The notes under the pieces: model-generated | Databases searched by the model: none | What the model was told of the DNA's origin: nothing | The model's input: the letters and a program-made list of their open reading frames with translations, nothing else | Made by a program: the position numbers and the translations under genes | Source: Haemonchus contortus | Lineage: Eukaryota; Nematoda; Chromadorea; Rhabditida; Trichostrongylidae | Reading direction: 5' to 3' | NCBI GenBank assembly: GCA_000469685.2 | Contig: LS997562.1 | Location: 23,014,802 to 23,078,801 of the forward strand | DNA length: 64,000 nucleotides | Shown: one piece after another, positions 52,086 through 64,000 of the stretch | Layout of the letters: each line of letters opens with the position of its first letter | How positions within the stretch are numbered: the stretch's first letter is position 1

Positions 52086-54675
52086 ATGGATGACATCGAC
52101 TATGGAGATGCAAGTAGATATGTCAACGACGCCTCTATAGAGATGGCTTGGGCAATGAAGGTAAGCTTGATATCTACATATCCAGAAGAGTTCCAAGATT
52201 TTTCACTTTTGAACGGCTATAATCATAGTTATTTTTATGGAAGTGAATCAGTTTGGGGTTGTAGTTGGAACCTGGCGTCACCGGGTCCTTAACTGGTCTT
52301 TTTCACTCAAGTCACGGCAAAAAAGTATGACGTTTTCATGTGTGCCATGCCGGCGACTGTCCTCACAGCCAAAGAACTCGTTCTAGAAGTACTAGCTGAA
52401 TTTCGTATATTTCTCTGTTTATATGTGGCGATTGCACGCACAGTTTTGTCCCTTACAAGGCCATGATCTTCCTATCAGGTCTTGAATTTGGGCGCAGTCT
52501 AGCGTGGTGGAACAGCACCGCTGAATAACGGATATCCTACCAATAGCAAAACTAATTCTTTAGGAAATCGTTGAGTAGTAATGCGAAGTCGTGAAGAAAC
52601 TGGATCAATTAATAGGTGTCCGGTGTTGGCAACAACGATCGGTGGTTTTACGCCTCAATAGTTGCTCAACGTCTCCCTCCCTGAACTTGGGTATGGGTCA
52701 TGACGTGCCGTCATAGGGTCGCTGCATACATTCTGGCTTAGTTTGGGCAGGCGTAGAACGTGTGAGCAATCCGACTTACCGCTTTACTCGCCTCTTCATC
52801 AAATAGCGAGGTCGCAACATCATGTTGAGGTTGATGAAATTCAAAATCTTCAACCTGCCTGTTCGACTTTCTCTTTCGCTACCAGTTGCAAGTTTCGGGA
52901 TTGCTGCATTTGTGATTAAATTCAACTTTTTTTCGTTCTCTATGGAGTTTGAAGTGATTACTTCCCATCAGGATTCATCCTATGGGATTTTTTGAGAAAT
53001 TCTATAGAAAAGAGAACTGTGTACTGTCACGCTCCAACCATTCAGCCTTGTAGCGGCTGGGGATGGAAGTAGCGGAAATACAAGTGAGAGGGGGCAAAAG
53101 TGGGTAATCCGTGTCATGACGCCACATTTCCGTGATATCGATCAAGACACCATGTGGTGAGAACTGTCGCGTTTATCCTGTCCCTTCAACTAAAGCTGAA
53201 GTATCGGCTAATCATTGAAAGGGGCTGGACTTCTCAATGGCCTATCCGGATAACCATGATTTTCATGGACAAACAGAGACCCTCTAAGGATGTGGGCTGG
53301 AACATGTGCGATGATCTGTCGAAAGTAGGTAGCTACAAGAGAAGAAGGAGATGTAAATTCCAATTTCCATACCAATACCCATAAAGCTCACCAAGATGAA
53401 TGTCGGCTTCTCACACTTCTTGCTTCTGTTTAGCCTACTCACAGTCCTCTCACATGACTTGATGCCTGAGGCAATTACCGGCTCCAGAGAATTGTTGTGA
53501 CTGATTCAGAATAGTATGAAAAATATTTTCCCTGCCATTTTGATGTGTTAGTGTACTTCATCTAGAATTCAAGGTGTAAAGAATATTTCCAGGCTGCTGA
53601 AAGAGCAAATGTGCATATGAATCTTATAATGTGTTGCGACACACGAGTATTGAGGCTCAACAAACTTCAGGATGTTATTCATACATCATTTCGAAATACC
53701 TTTCCTGATCTTGATGTACACAAGGTCCCTGATTTTCTATTTTCTTGGGCTTTACTGGTTTTTTCGCTCGGCTTAATCCGTCTAGGGAGTTGATTGCAGG
53801 TCACAGAAGTAGAGCTGAAGCATGGTGGAATGAAAGAGAAGTGGCACGATTTCTGTGAAAGTTTTAAAGAGGTGGGCAATACAGGCTGGCTTGTGGCGGC
53901 GTAGAAATGTTTTGTGTAGATATTTCAAATGAATAACAGTGGATATTTGTGTTTATCCACAAAACGTTCTATACAGAGTTTCGGCTACACTCTGATTTTA
54001 GTTTCCTGATGAGCATAGGAGTTTTAGGAGTAGTCAAAATCATAGAATAAGTTCAGAGCCTTCTAGAGCAGTGAATATGTTCGATAAAGGGGTACATAAA
54101 AGTAAAAAAAAACTAAAAGATGAAAACAATGTACAGTATTCTCATTATATCGTATACTTCCAGGTCGTAGAAGATTACTCACTGGGAACACTCATGAGGA
54201 TAGAGGCTTGTAAAGGTTATAGTGAGGAAAACACTGTAGTTGTTCCAAAGGTAACTTGTTTTCACTCTCATTTTACGCTTCTTTTCGTTTTACAGTTTCT
54301 ATTCGTACAAGCAATCAAATGCGCATTAACGTTCGCTTTTTCTCTAGTATATTGTTTTTTGAAGCGTTTTTTTACTCAGCTATCTACTATTCATACTTCT
54401 CTGTGATTACCGGACTCCTTTCTCTGGCTGCGATTCTTTCGGTCTATGTTCTGCTTATTTGTTTGCGTTTCTGTTTTTCGAAGTCTCAAAGTCGTATCCT
54501 TTATCAAAAACAGCAATTAACCATTTTTAAATTTTTTCAATTGCAATATGTAATCCCTTATCGTTTCCAGATTATCTACTTGGCAATTGAGATCGCGCGA
54601 AACGTGGAAGGAATAAATGAAAAATTGAAAGCGGAGTATTCTGAAGATCATAGGAAGAATGGTGCTCAGTTATAG
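52086..54675 (+). CDS. PBDC1-family protein
   Basis: Five exons: 52086-52160, 53593-53724, 53800-53871, 54164-54250, 54571-54675 (TAG), all phase 0; 471 nt, 156 aa. It matches the animal PBDC1 family along its whole core: EMAWAMK near residue 19-25, a TFPDLDVHK segment like the human RNFETLRIDV region, EKWHDFC, VVEDYSLGTLMRIE, GYSEENTVVVPK and FAIEIARN-type IYLAIEIARNVEG. The long charged C-terminal tail of the vertebrate protein is absent. The biochemical role of PBDC1 is poorly known; the name (polysaccharide biosynthesis domain) is historical and should not be read as function. The gene lies immediately upstream of npp-4 and the two look like one transcription unit. A poly(A) signal follows at 54875. 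Confidence 0.93.
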
Positions 54676-54874
54676 CCAATGCTAAGCTCTTATCGTATTT
54701 GATGCTATCTATTTCTATAGCCATTTTTTTATTGTAGCGCTCAGGTTGCTTAAGTTTTTCCTATCTGTTCCTTTGTATACTCGTTGTTATTATCTCAATT
54801 GTGATCATTGTTATTTCTTCATTGTTGCTTTTTTGCTAAATTTCCCGGTTTTCTAGAACACGTACTATCAATTG

Positions 54875-54880
54875 AATAAA
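54875..54880 (+). terminator. Poly(A) signal AATAAA of the PBDC1 gene
   Basis: AATAAA lies 200 nt after the stop. The next gene's acceptor lies 144 nt further on, with T-rich sequence between, as in nematode operons where cleavage is coupled to SL2 trans-splicing downstream. Confidence 0.75.
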
Positions 54881-55014
54881 AGAAATTTGAAGTGAAGATT
54901 ATTTGTTGATTTTGGTGGCATTCCCAATCTACTTTTCAGTAATCTGCTATACTGTAATTTCACTTGGTTTTCTTTTTTATATCTTTTAAAATCATCTGAA
55001 CATAATGCAAGAAG

Positions 55015-55024
55015 AGGATTTCAG
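55015..55024 (+). promoter_or_regulatory. Probable trans-splice acceptor of npp-4
   Basis: GAGGATTTCAG directly abuts the ATG at 55025. No other upstream in-phase exon is seen. The position relative to the upstream poly(A) signal fits an internal operon gene. Confidence 0.65.
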
Positions 55025-58000
55025 ATGAGTTTTTCATTTGGTGCTAAAACTACCACTGGGTCCTCGTCCCTTTTCGGTGCACGTGAGTTTGTTAGATTCT
55101 TGTTTAGCTGACCATGTTGTTTGACCGTAAACGTTGTTCAGAGTAGTACTTAAGAGGGGTTTATTTGGTTGACAAGGCTGTTAGTTTGTTAAGGGTCAAG
55201 GATTTTGCCATTTATTCGAGGCATTATATTTGAGGCTCTTATAAAATCTAGATGATTAATTTGGATCACAATTAGGTGTCTTGGAGGTTTAATCGGGGAG
55301 TTTATGGGAATTCGGGGGTTGATGCTGGGCCGGTAACCACATCATCAGTGGTGGCCTGTACTTTCGACTTCCATTAGATACCAAAGTCGCATTTGCATAC
55401 AGGGAGTTTAGCTGAAACAATAACTAGGTGGGAGCCATAGTTCAAAGCACGTTTCTGTCCTAGCACATGAGCACGGTATATCCATTTAAGCCCGAAGGGT
55501 TAGATGGCTTACAATCAGTAGGTCCGTGCGAGATCCATGTTGTTTTGATGATCACTGATGTAAAAACTTTAGTGAGATGAATTCGTAAATGTCCCTTTTT
55601 CTTTCACCATCATACTGATGTTCTTTTTAGCTTCTACAACCTCATCATCACTTTTTGGATCATCTACCACAGGCACGGCCGCGACCACAGCGTCATCTAT
55701 TTTTGGAGGTTCAGCCACCACGGGAACGTCGTTGTTCGGAGGCGGCGGTACAACATCTGGTGGCTCTCTCTTTGGCTCGTCCACAAGCAATACCTCTGCT
55801 GCTCCGTCACTTTTCGGTTCTTCAACTACAACGTCTGCAGCCGGTTCATCATTGTTTGGAGCAAAACCTGCAGGCTCATTAGTGTTTGGCTCAGCCGCCA
55901 CCACAACTTCAAGTTCTAGTCTCTTTGGCAGCACTTCGAATGGTCCAACAACTAATGCATCTATATTCAATGCCACAACAAGTGCACCAACAGGAACTGG
56001 CAGTCTTTTTGGAACATCTACTAATGCCACCACGGCTGGATCGTCCTTGTTCGGTTCAACGACTACTCCTTCTACAGGTCTTTTTGGTGCCCCAACAACG
56101 ACTACCACGTCGACAGGACTTTTTGGTTCATCAAAGCCGACATTTGGTGCTGCTACAACCACTGGCACGTCATTATTCGGATCGGCCAGCAATGCTGTAC
56201 CATCAACAGGCTTATTTGGTGCCCCTTCGACCACTACGGCTTCACTTCTGGGAGGAGCAGCAACTACATCCTCAACAGGCCTGTTTGGGGCAGCCCCTGC
56301 AGCAACAACTACAGCTTCCCTCTTTGGTGCTCCGACGAGTACCACGTCGACGCTCATGTTCGGAACGTCTACGACTACGAAGACATCTACAACCGGATCT
56401 CTGTTTGGAGCTGCTCCTGCTCAGTCTCTATTCGGTGCAGCTGCAACGACAACTTCGGGAACATCGCTTTTTGGTTCGCAGCAGTCAACTGCCACATCAG
56501 CGCCGTCATTGTTTGGTGCGACAACCACGACCGCATCAGCTGCTCCATCGCTTTTTGGAAGTTCAACAACAGCAGCTGCAGCTCCATCTCTGTTTGGCTC
56601 TGCAACAACGACTAGTGCCACTCCGTCGTTTGGCTTACCAACAACGACATCTAGTGCCCCATCACTTTTTGGTGCCACCACATCAGCAACAACTGCTGCT
56701 GCTCCACTTACTTTTGGTTCATCGGCTGCGACGACTACAGCTACTCAACCAACACCTCTTTTTGGAGCCTCGACTACGGCGACAACGTCTGCTACGCCAT
56801 CGCTCTTTGGCGCTACACCGTCTACTACAGGCGCTGCTGCACCTTCGCTTTTCGGTGCAGGTGCTACTACAGCTACACCTTCACTTTTTGGCTCAACTGC
56901 AGCGACAACCGCTTCCACATCCCTTCTTGGCGCAACAACTACATCTGCACCTTCATTATTCGGTACCGCGACGTCAACAACCGGCACTACCCAAGCAACA
57001 CCCCTTTTTGGTACTTCTGCCGCTACAACCTCTACAGCAACACCCACTGCAGCCGCGACTTCCTCTGCGCCCTTGTTTGGAACAGCTCCTACATCGTCGT
57101 CAACTGCTCCGAGCCTCTTCGGGACAGCAACAACTACCTCATCAACTGGCCTATTAGGTTCGTTAGCTCCATCTACAACTACCTCTGGGGGTCTTTTCGG
57201 TGCAGCAGCTAGCACCACCACTGCCTCCACTACTGCTGGGGGACTGTTGTTCGGTGCGAAGCCTACCACCACAACTTCAACCCCATTGTTTGGCGCTAAA
57301 ACGACCACGACACCGTCATTATTTGGAGCAACGTCTTTGGGAGGTGAGAGTTGCAAAAAAGTACCCTTCAATGGTTATTGATGACAATTAGTTGTTCAGG
57401 TACCGCCCCAACAACAACCACACCTTCACTCGGTCTTGGAGGAACAACACAAGCATCTGGTAAATAATTACATTTATTAATTTCGCTAAATTATCTCATT
57501 AGATGATTATTAGATTCAAAATTTATTCTTTTACCTCTTGTTAGGTTTTGGTGGAACTCCTGGTATTGGTGCTACTACTTCTGGCACTACAACAGAGAAG
57601 GAAAAACTTACGTGATGGGATCGTGCCAAAGCCTATTCGTGAAGTCGCCATACAGTTGAGGTTCGTCTTTTGTTGTATCAAATGCGTTCTTTTCTGTGGG
57701 CTTCAGTTCAGTGATCTTTTTCTACTTCTAATGATCGATCCCATTTCAGAGAAAAACTGAAGGAGAATAGAAAATTGGCAGAAGAGTTCACGGCAAATTC
57801 CAGTGACACGACGATTAAAGTGAAAGATCATATCAAAGAGGTAATTGATTCTATTTTTTTTGTTCTTTTTTCCTACGTATTTCTCGTAGCTCTATTCTAT
57901 TTCATTTATTTTTTCCTTCTCCATTTTTATCATTTCGTTTACCTTTTTTGCCCGAAATTTCAGGTTAGCCTCGATCTAATTGTTGATTAATTGTAGGTCG

Positions 58001-59540
58001 AGCACAAGCTGTGCGAGGTGTACAGTAAGACAGCTGAATGCGATATGAAATGTGCACAACTTAGTAGGCGCATTACAAAGGATTTGCACTTGGGTGACAT
58101 TGCTCAGCGTGTACAAGAATCTGTCAACAAAAGTGTACACATCAGCTCTCATACACAAATCATCGAGTATGTTTTTTGTTACTGATCTCAACTGTGATCC
58201 ATTTCGGGAAAAGGGACTGAACGGATTGTACATATAATTGTCTTCTCATTTCAGGTACATGGTCGATATCATTCGAGAGTATGACGAAGCGGTCAATTGC
58301 TATCAGGATGCTGTTACGGATATCAGTGCTAAATTGAGTGACGTTCTGAATGGAAAGGTTGGTTTGCGAATTATAATTATTGGCAAATTGTTTACATTTA
58401 TCGTCAAATTCTCTCTACTCATGGATTGCTGCAATACTCCTAAGAAAGACGCCTTGAAGGGGAGATAAATTTTCTTTCTGTAAAACCTCACCTGCATGTT
58501 TACGAAGGCTCGCGCACGTGATTGAAATAACCAGTAACTGGAGAGCTAAGTGGAACACACCTTTACACACTGCCTTTCCGTGATCGCTTTGCTCACTCTT
58601 CCATTCTTACTACTTTCAAGCTTAATTTGTTCGAAAAGGTGAAACCACCGACTTCCACTCGCTCAATTACCTAAAACATTGAGTAAGTCTTTGAGGAGAT
58701 CTGTGCAGTTACCATTCTGAGTGAAATTAGCGTGAAAGAGGATCTTGGAGAAGGTAGATACTGAACTCTTTAGCCATCTATGACGGTTGCGGATTTGAAG
58801 GAACTTTTGACTCGTTTCGACATTGCATTTACACGCGTAGCCACCAGACTGTTCGAAGCATCACGAAGAGTACAGGTGATTGTTTTACTCAGTCGGCCCT
58901 CATGTTCAAATTCATCGTCTTGATCCGTTTTTTTTTTGTTTTGAGGATTGCCTCCATACACCTCCCTTACCTGAATCCTTTTGGTTATTGAAGAACAATT
59001 TTTAGGATGCCAAATCAATCCTGACTGCGGATGGATCTCTGTATATACCACGTGACACAGTTGGTCGAAAAGCTGATGCTTCACTGTCCTTCAATAAACT
59101 TCGTGGAAACGATTTCGTTCCATCCCAGTCATCAATAGCTGAACTAGGAAAGCAGTTGAAACCAGCGGCAGCAGGCGCCGCTCCAGCTGCGACGGGAACT
59201 GGTTCGTTCGGTTTTTATCATGCTAGGAGCAAGTGGAGCGATGTTTCTTTTTGCTGGTAGTATGAATAGTCTGAATGTAAATTATGATCCTTCAGGTCTG
59301 TTTGGATCGACAACCGGAGGATCTCTGTTCGGATCTAGCACAACGGCTGCAAAACCATTCTCCTTTGCAAGCACTTCTACAGGAGGCACATCGCTGTTCC
59401 CCTCGTTAACTACATCAACTGCTGGACCTCTATTTTCGTCGCTGACTTCGACTTCAAGTACAGCACCGAAGCCAACCCTTAGTTTTGGTTCAACCATTAC
59501 AAACAATTCTAGTGGGCTACTGTTCAGCAGCAAGAAGTAG
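55025..59540 (+). CDS. npp-4: Nucleoporin Nup58/p45, with a one-base frameshift
   Basis: Ten exons: 55025-55082, 55631-57343, 57400-57459, 57545-57660, 57750-57840, 57997-58166, 58255-58357, 58774-58875, 59006-59201, 59296-59540 (TAG). Exons 1-4 encode a Ser/Thr/Ala-rich FG-repeat domain with dozens of SLFG motifs; exons 4-9 the coiled coil (PKPIREVAIQL, YMVDIIREYDEAV, TVADLKELLTRFDIAF); exon 10 a second FG tail. FG repeats on both sides of the coiled coil, and similarity to the human p58/p45 coiled-coil region, distinguish it from Nup62 and Nup54. It lines the nuclear pore central channel with those partners. As written, exon 4 hits TGA at 57613. Removing one A from the A5 run at 57602-57606 restores the frame as EKENLRDGIVPKP and makes the CDS 2853 nt (950 aa). 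It could be an assembly error, an allele or a real lesion. It is the second gene of a probable operon. Confidence 0.9.
57602..57606 (+). other. npp-4: Apparent +1 base in an A run (npp-4 frameshift)
   Basis: GAAAAAC at this place puts TGA in frame eight bases later. With four A the frame continues into the conserved coiled-coil region, and exon phases downstream are all consistent. Upstream phases also agree, so the break lies within exon 4. Confidence 0.8.
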
Positions 59541-61661
59541 TAAGCTCCTTTTAGTATTGATGACTAATTTTTTCTTTGTATCAGTTGAACGGGAATGCCG
59601 TATCTCCTCCTTTACTCTCTCGAAGTTATCCAAATTTCATGTTGTATCCTTGTCATGCTGTTTTGTATATTTTGTTTTCAACTGAATTCAGTTGCATCTT
59701 TTTTTGGATTACTTTTTGTTTTTCTGTACTGGATGGCAGGTTATGAATCCCTTTTACTGAGAGTATAACCCTCGAATCTAATGCGCCTGTGTTACTGCTA
59801 GTTTCCAAGTGTACTTCAATCTCCGATCTATGCATTGCTGCCCCCGTGATACATCTAGGTAAAAAGGAGGTTCTAATCTGATTTTCTGTCAATTTTTATA
59901 TTTTCCCAGCTAATTCTGCCTCGTGTTCAATTCTTGTTGATATAAAAGTTTCACAATGAAGATTAAATTTCAGTCGAAACTAACTGGTTTTTATCGGATG
60001 TTGAGTAATTGAGAAAACAAGGAGCAATTTGGCGTGCATTGGCTTTGTCGTCAACCGCTCCAAGGTGCTACTAAAGAACGGGAACCGAGTTCGGACCTGT
60101 CATAGCAATACCCGAAGTAGTGCCTGTCTTGTTGATTGTTGATTCCCGAATTGATTGATTATAAAGAGCTTACCCAAAAAACTCACCACCAGTTAGCTTG
60201 CGAAAGGTCGAATGACTAGGCACTTTGCTGTTTTCTGCTCCCTCTTACACAGGCGTAGACTAGGTCGCTTCAGAGAGAGCGGGAGGAGGCAGTCCAGAAG
60301 GACATTCGATACTTCAGACGTTTCAGTTTTTACTACTTCGTTTGCAAGGCTACTCGATATAACAGCGCCGCATATCGACTTCCTTGCCGGCCGAGTGGCT
60401 GCGCTGGAGATTATCGAGACAAAACCATTTCACGTCGTTTAATTTTGTTCAAACAGAGTGAAACAGCGCAAATTCACTCCCATTACTTTCCCAATCTCCT
60501 CAATCAATTCTTTTTCTAGAGAACTATTTTGAATGCTGATTCAAGATAAGCGATGCGAATGATTACTGTTACTTTTGTACTTATTACTTAGCCTGTCCCA
60601 AATTTTTATTGCCCTTGAAATGAATCTAGTCGAGAATTAGGAGGCAAGAGCTGAATGCCAATTCCGGAGGATTGGAGGTTTTGAACGTTTCAGCTCTAAA
60701 GCTCAAACTCGTAAAATCCAGCTTTTTTCAGAGCATACATCACATTAAGCATGATGAAGAATGATGGATGAGATCTTTTGCTTTAATCCATCCCTATCCT
60801 GGAACACGTCCCGCATCCGACCTTCATTCAGAAAAGCTCTGGCGGCTTATACAATGGCTTGCGGTGATTAGCCGATATGCAGAACAGTGTTTTTATGTTC
60901 TCATACGAGTTTAGTGTAACCAGCTAATCACACAGAGTGGGTGGAAGGCTCGCCGTATCAGGGCGAGTATCGATCCAGAATTCGTTCTCTAAACTATGCA
61001 CATGTGATGATGCGCCACCAGATGTCACACCTATCTGCCCTTCTGCTACAGAACAGAAAATACCAAGTGCTAATTACCAAATGGCCGCGGCAGCCGTACA
61101 CATACGATATAAGGACTGTTCCAATACACATGGAGCCCCGAACTATTTGCGTGTAGGATCTTGCCCAAACGAATCAAAGAATTATCCTTAGAGCACACTT
61201 CAGAATGAAATGAATACATTCTTGTTATATTCTGGGAGACGCCATGGTTTAAGAAAGAAAGGCATTGCAAAGTAGTAAAAAGAATGGGAACACAATTGAT
61301 CGCGATACAGCAAATCAAAGGACAGGCAGCCGAAATTCATTCAGGTCTCTGCCAGGGCTGCCAAACGATTTCATTAGAAAGAAGTGAACAAATCACAATA
61401 ACAGGAAACTGCATTATATACAAAAAGGATAACTTTTGCTCAATAACTCTAAAATTGTTTTTGGAACAAAGGTGCCTACGCGAGATATAACAATATACAA
61501 ATGTACACCCGACTTGGATCAAGTTCAAAAAATAAAACAAACATATGACCCCAAACAAAATGATCTGACATCTAAACATTTGTGGAAACTTCAAGCGCTC
61601 TTGCATGACGCAGCGCGTAATCAAATCCTATCAATTCATTTCCCTCCGATATTTCACAAAC
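59541..61661. other. Convergent intergenic region, npp-4 to cdk-9
   Basis: npp-4 (plus) and cdk-9 (minus) converge here. It should contain both 3' UTRs. I see no further gene. A decayed SINE-like copy lies near 60.8-61.0 kb. Confidence 0.5.
60770..61010 (-). repeat. tRNA-derived SINE-like repeat, decayed copy I
   Basis: Minus orientation. Remaining blocks are 'gcggcttatacaatggcttgcgg', 'catacgagtttagtgtaacca', 'ggtggaaggctcgccgtatcagggcgagtatcgatcc' and 'aattcgttctctaaac'. The head is lost. Confidence 0.6.
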
Positions 61662-63780
61662 TTAAAAAATCATGTCGTGGAATTGACCCGTTTGAGTAAC
61701 TTGTGGTCGATGCGGCATACGTTGTCCTGCACCAACTGCTCTACCCCTATTAGCGTGCGCTCCACCTCCAGCTGTATACTCGAACTGAGAGGTCTGAAAT
61801 AGATCACAAAGATTAAAAGTGGTACTTATTAAAAATTGTTTTTTCGAAAAAATCCGATAAACCCACCTTCACGGTATCCATTAGATCCTTGAAATCATCT
61901 TTAGAATAAGGCGCCGTGTAGAAGAACATGTGATCCAAAGCCTTCTCAGCCTCCAATCTCTTGCTGGGATCCAGTGTTAGCAACTCGTCGATCAGACATA
62001 CGGCGAGCTCATCCTAAATAATTCCATTTATACATCAGCACTGACCGGACTGACGAAATTTTCTAGATTTGATATATCGATCAACTCTTTGAGTCTATTG
62101 ATATGTATGCCATTACACGTCTTTGAAAACATCTTCCCGATATTTCAGCTCTTTCCACTCATGAGCATAATTCTACCTTCCCATGCAATCCCTCGTGAAG
62201 ATAAGGAACACTCAAAAAATGCCAACATCAAATGCAAAAAAAGTGAGCAATTAGCTTGACAAGAATAGGGCTCAAAAACTGTAATTAGAGCTAAAAGAGG
62301 AGGAGTTTGGGCGACGCACAGACCGACTGCAAAGTGCATCAGCAAACAAAATACCATGCGATAGATAAGAACAGTGTCCTGATCCATCCCTTCCTAGACA
62401 CGAATGAGTTTTTTTCGGTAAGTAAAGCCGCTTAACCACAAGCGCCTATATCCGTACAGTCCACTAATAACAGCAGAAACACTGAATAAATGTAATCAAA
62501 TAGGTAAAATACGCCCCAACCACTAAGAACGTATGAAGAAGAGAACGAAGAGGGATCGGAAAGCGATGAAGCAAGTGCTAAATATACCTTGATATACACT
62601 TTCATACGCTGGGAAAGTATTCGTGGCAAACCAGCAGGAAGTTCCATTCGATCGAACAACGGCAGTTCACTCACCTAAAAAATGAACTTATCAACAAGTT
62701 TCTCAGACCTGATAGATCAGATCAGGTTCTTGATAACACGCCTAAGCTATTTTCGTTTCGTGAAATACTCCGAATATGATCAATTTTCTGATCACGCTAG
62801 TTAAATTAAATTTAGACCCCTCTACGTACCTATCACAGCGAGGAAAAAAATCCACCACGAAACATAGCCCTGAGATTCGAGAATAGTTCTTTTAGGTCGG
62901 AGAATTTCTCCGTATTTGCTTTCATCCAATTCATTTATGCTAGCCGCTCCTTACACCCTGCACTTCTAAGAAACAGTTAGTTTCTGGAGTGAATTACCAA
63001 GAAAAAGGTAAATACAGAAGAAAATCACGCCTTCGGGGAAATTTGTGAGTAGAATGTCCGTGTCCCATCTTCAGCGCTACTTAATTTGCAGATGTAAAGA
63101 CAATTTTGCGAAAAATACGGGAGTCACCGAAAAAGCAAAAAAGAAGCACGAAATAGATCTTCGCTGTACTAACCTAGCTCCCTTGTTGAATTTTGAATAA
63201 CTTAGAGCCATAAACCCACGACTAGTGTAAAGAAAGAATTATTTCCCATGGGTTCTTGGCATGACGGAAACACGAAACAGCATAAGTTTGGTTTTTTACT
63301 TACATCGGATAAGAACGAGGGATTTTCGTAAAAGATACATTTTAACAATTACCGTTCATTATATTCGCGCTCTGTACGGTACACTCAAGTCTAAGATGCG
63401 ATAAAAATAACATGAGCTTGAACAGTCTCCAAATCCGACACTATAGACTATTAAAAACTCTGAAAAAAAAAATACTGCGCTTTTCAAATATAAAATCTGT
63501 TTTAACTCATTTACGGCACACAAGAGGGGACAAACGTACCGTTAACATCTGAACGCTGAGCAACTGCTCTTATGAGATATATTTCAGACGAGATATCAAA
63601 GATTTTAGAATACACAAACCTTGTCCCAAGAATCTTTGTCGATTGATCCACACAAATTACAAATCATGGTGAGTTGTTTCTGTTCGGTATCGCCTTGCAT
63701 AATCGGTGAACGGGTCCATAATTCAGCCATGATGCATCCGGCTCCCCACATGTCTATTGACGTCGTGTACTGTCTATCTC
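61662..63780 (-). CDS. cdk-9: Cyclin-dependent kinase 9, 3' part
   Basis: Four 3' exons (transcript order): 63620-63780, 62588-62674, 61867-62013, 61662-61793 (TAA); phases agree and the first begins inside a Gly codon after an acceptor TTTTCAG. They encode the last ~142 residues: kinase C-lobe DRQYTTSIDMWGAGCIMAEL, WTRSPIMQG and NLCGSI as in CDK9, then LTLDPSKRLEAEKALDHMFF, and a tail FEYTAGG...TQTGQFHDMIF comparable to the human CDK9 end (FEYLAPPRR...TNQTEFERVF). CDK9 with cyclin T forms P-TEFb, which phosphorylates the RNA polymerase II tail and elongation factors in the nucleus to release paused polymerase. The N-lobe, catalytic HRD/DFG and T-loop exons are beyond the right edge, at least 220 bp away. 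Confidence 0.92.
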
Positions 63781-64000
63781 CTGAAAAAAAAAACGGGATA
63801 GGTAGAGGGAAATGTACTCCTCTTCCCTCCTAAAACGTGAAATCAGCAAACAAAAATTTGGGATACTGTTATATCAAAATCAAATATTTAGTTTGTCGAA
63901 AACTGTATAAAAAGCCTCATAGAAACAACTATATGAAATGTAGGAGGCGTAGTTTCCGGAGTAACCGACTGTTTCCGTTAAGTTCTACGATGCTTCTCTG
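63781..64000 (-). other. cdk-9 intron sequence to the window edge
   Basis: No coding frame matching a CDK catalytic segment is seen on the minus strand here, so this is taken as part of the intron preceding the first visible cdk-9 exon. Confidence 0.6.

Noticed and set aside
54071..54675. ORFs of 111 and 139 codons near the PBDC1 3' end
   Set aside because: They read through the T-rich intron between exons 4 and 5 of PBDC1; only the exon parts are real.
55569..57371. Long antisense and alternate-frame ORFs (208, 262 and 423 codons) across the npp-4 FG region
   Set aside because: They are mirror frames of a low-complexity Ser/Thr/Ala/LFG repeat; no domain, no splice structure.

Overview
This window is nuclear DNA of a nematode, most probably a clade V (strongylid-like) worm. 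The evidence is many short exons with GT-AG introns, trans-splice-type acceptors (TTTTCAG) at or next to start codons, a tight two-gene cluster with operon spacing, and proteins closest to the nematode forms of G-alpha-s, VPS4, CDK9 and Nup58. From memory, the C. elegans orthologues gsa-1, vps-4, npp-4 and cdk-9 are all on chromosome I, so this looks like a chromosome-I-equivalent segment; I could not check this.

Layout, left to right. About 1.66-12.6 kb (minus): a small single-pass membrane protein with one LDL-receptor class A domain, joined from six short exons whose splice phases all agree, plus a tentative signal-peptide exon. 15.8-36.2 kb (minus): vps-4, the ESCRT-disassembling AAA ATPase, complete in 12 exons with very large introns. 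Its 9.7-kb fifth intron holds a complete three-exon rhodopsin-class GPCR on the opposite strand (26.2-29.7 kb). 36.7-42.8 kb (plus): gsa-1, complete in 10 exons and divergent from vps-4 across a 473-bp spacer. 42.8-52.1 kb: no convincing gene, but several copies of a tRNA-derived SINE-like repeat and other repeats. 52.1-54.7 kb (plus): a complete PBDC1-family gene. 55.0-59.5 kb (plus): npp-4 (Nup58/p45), with operon-like spacing after PBDC1. 61.7-63.8 kb (minus): the 3' four exons of cdk-9, whose 5' part lies beyond the right edge.

The genes are mostly housekeeping or signalling: membrane remodelling (VPS4), cAMP signalling (G-alpha-s), nuclear pore (Nup58) and transcription elongation (CDK9). 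They are not one pathway. The npp-4 gene has an apparent single-base frameshift in an A run, just where the FG domain meets the coiled coil.

Non-coding content is rich in small mobile elements: at least eight or nine copies of a ~270-bp tRNA-headed repeat, a ~239-bp TTAA-flanked piggyBac-type MITE, a ~110-bp foldback element and a ~255-bp dispersed repeat. I found no obvious new multi-gene system. The least explained items are the LDL-A membrane protein, the nested receptor lacking DRY and NPxxY, and the SINE family. All coordinates were derived by hand from splice signals and reading frame.
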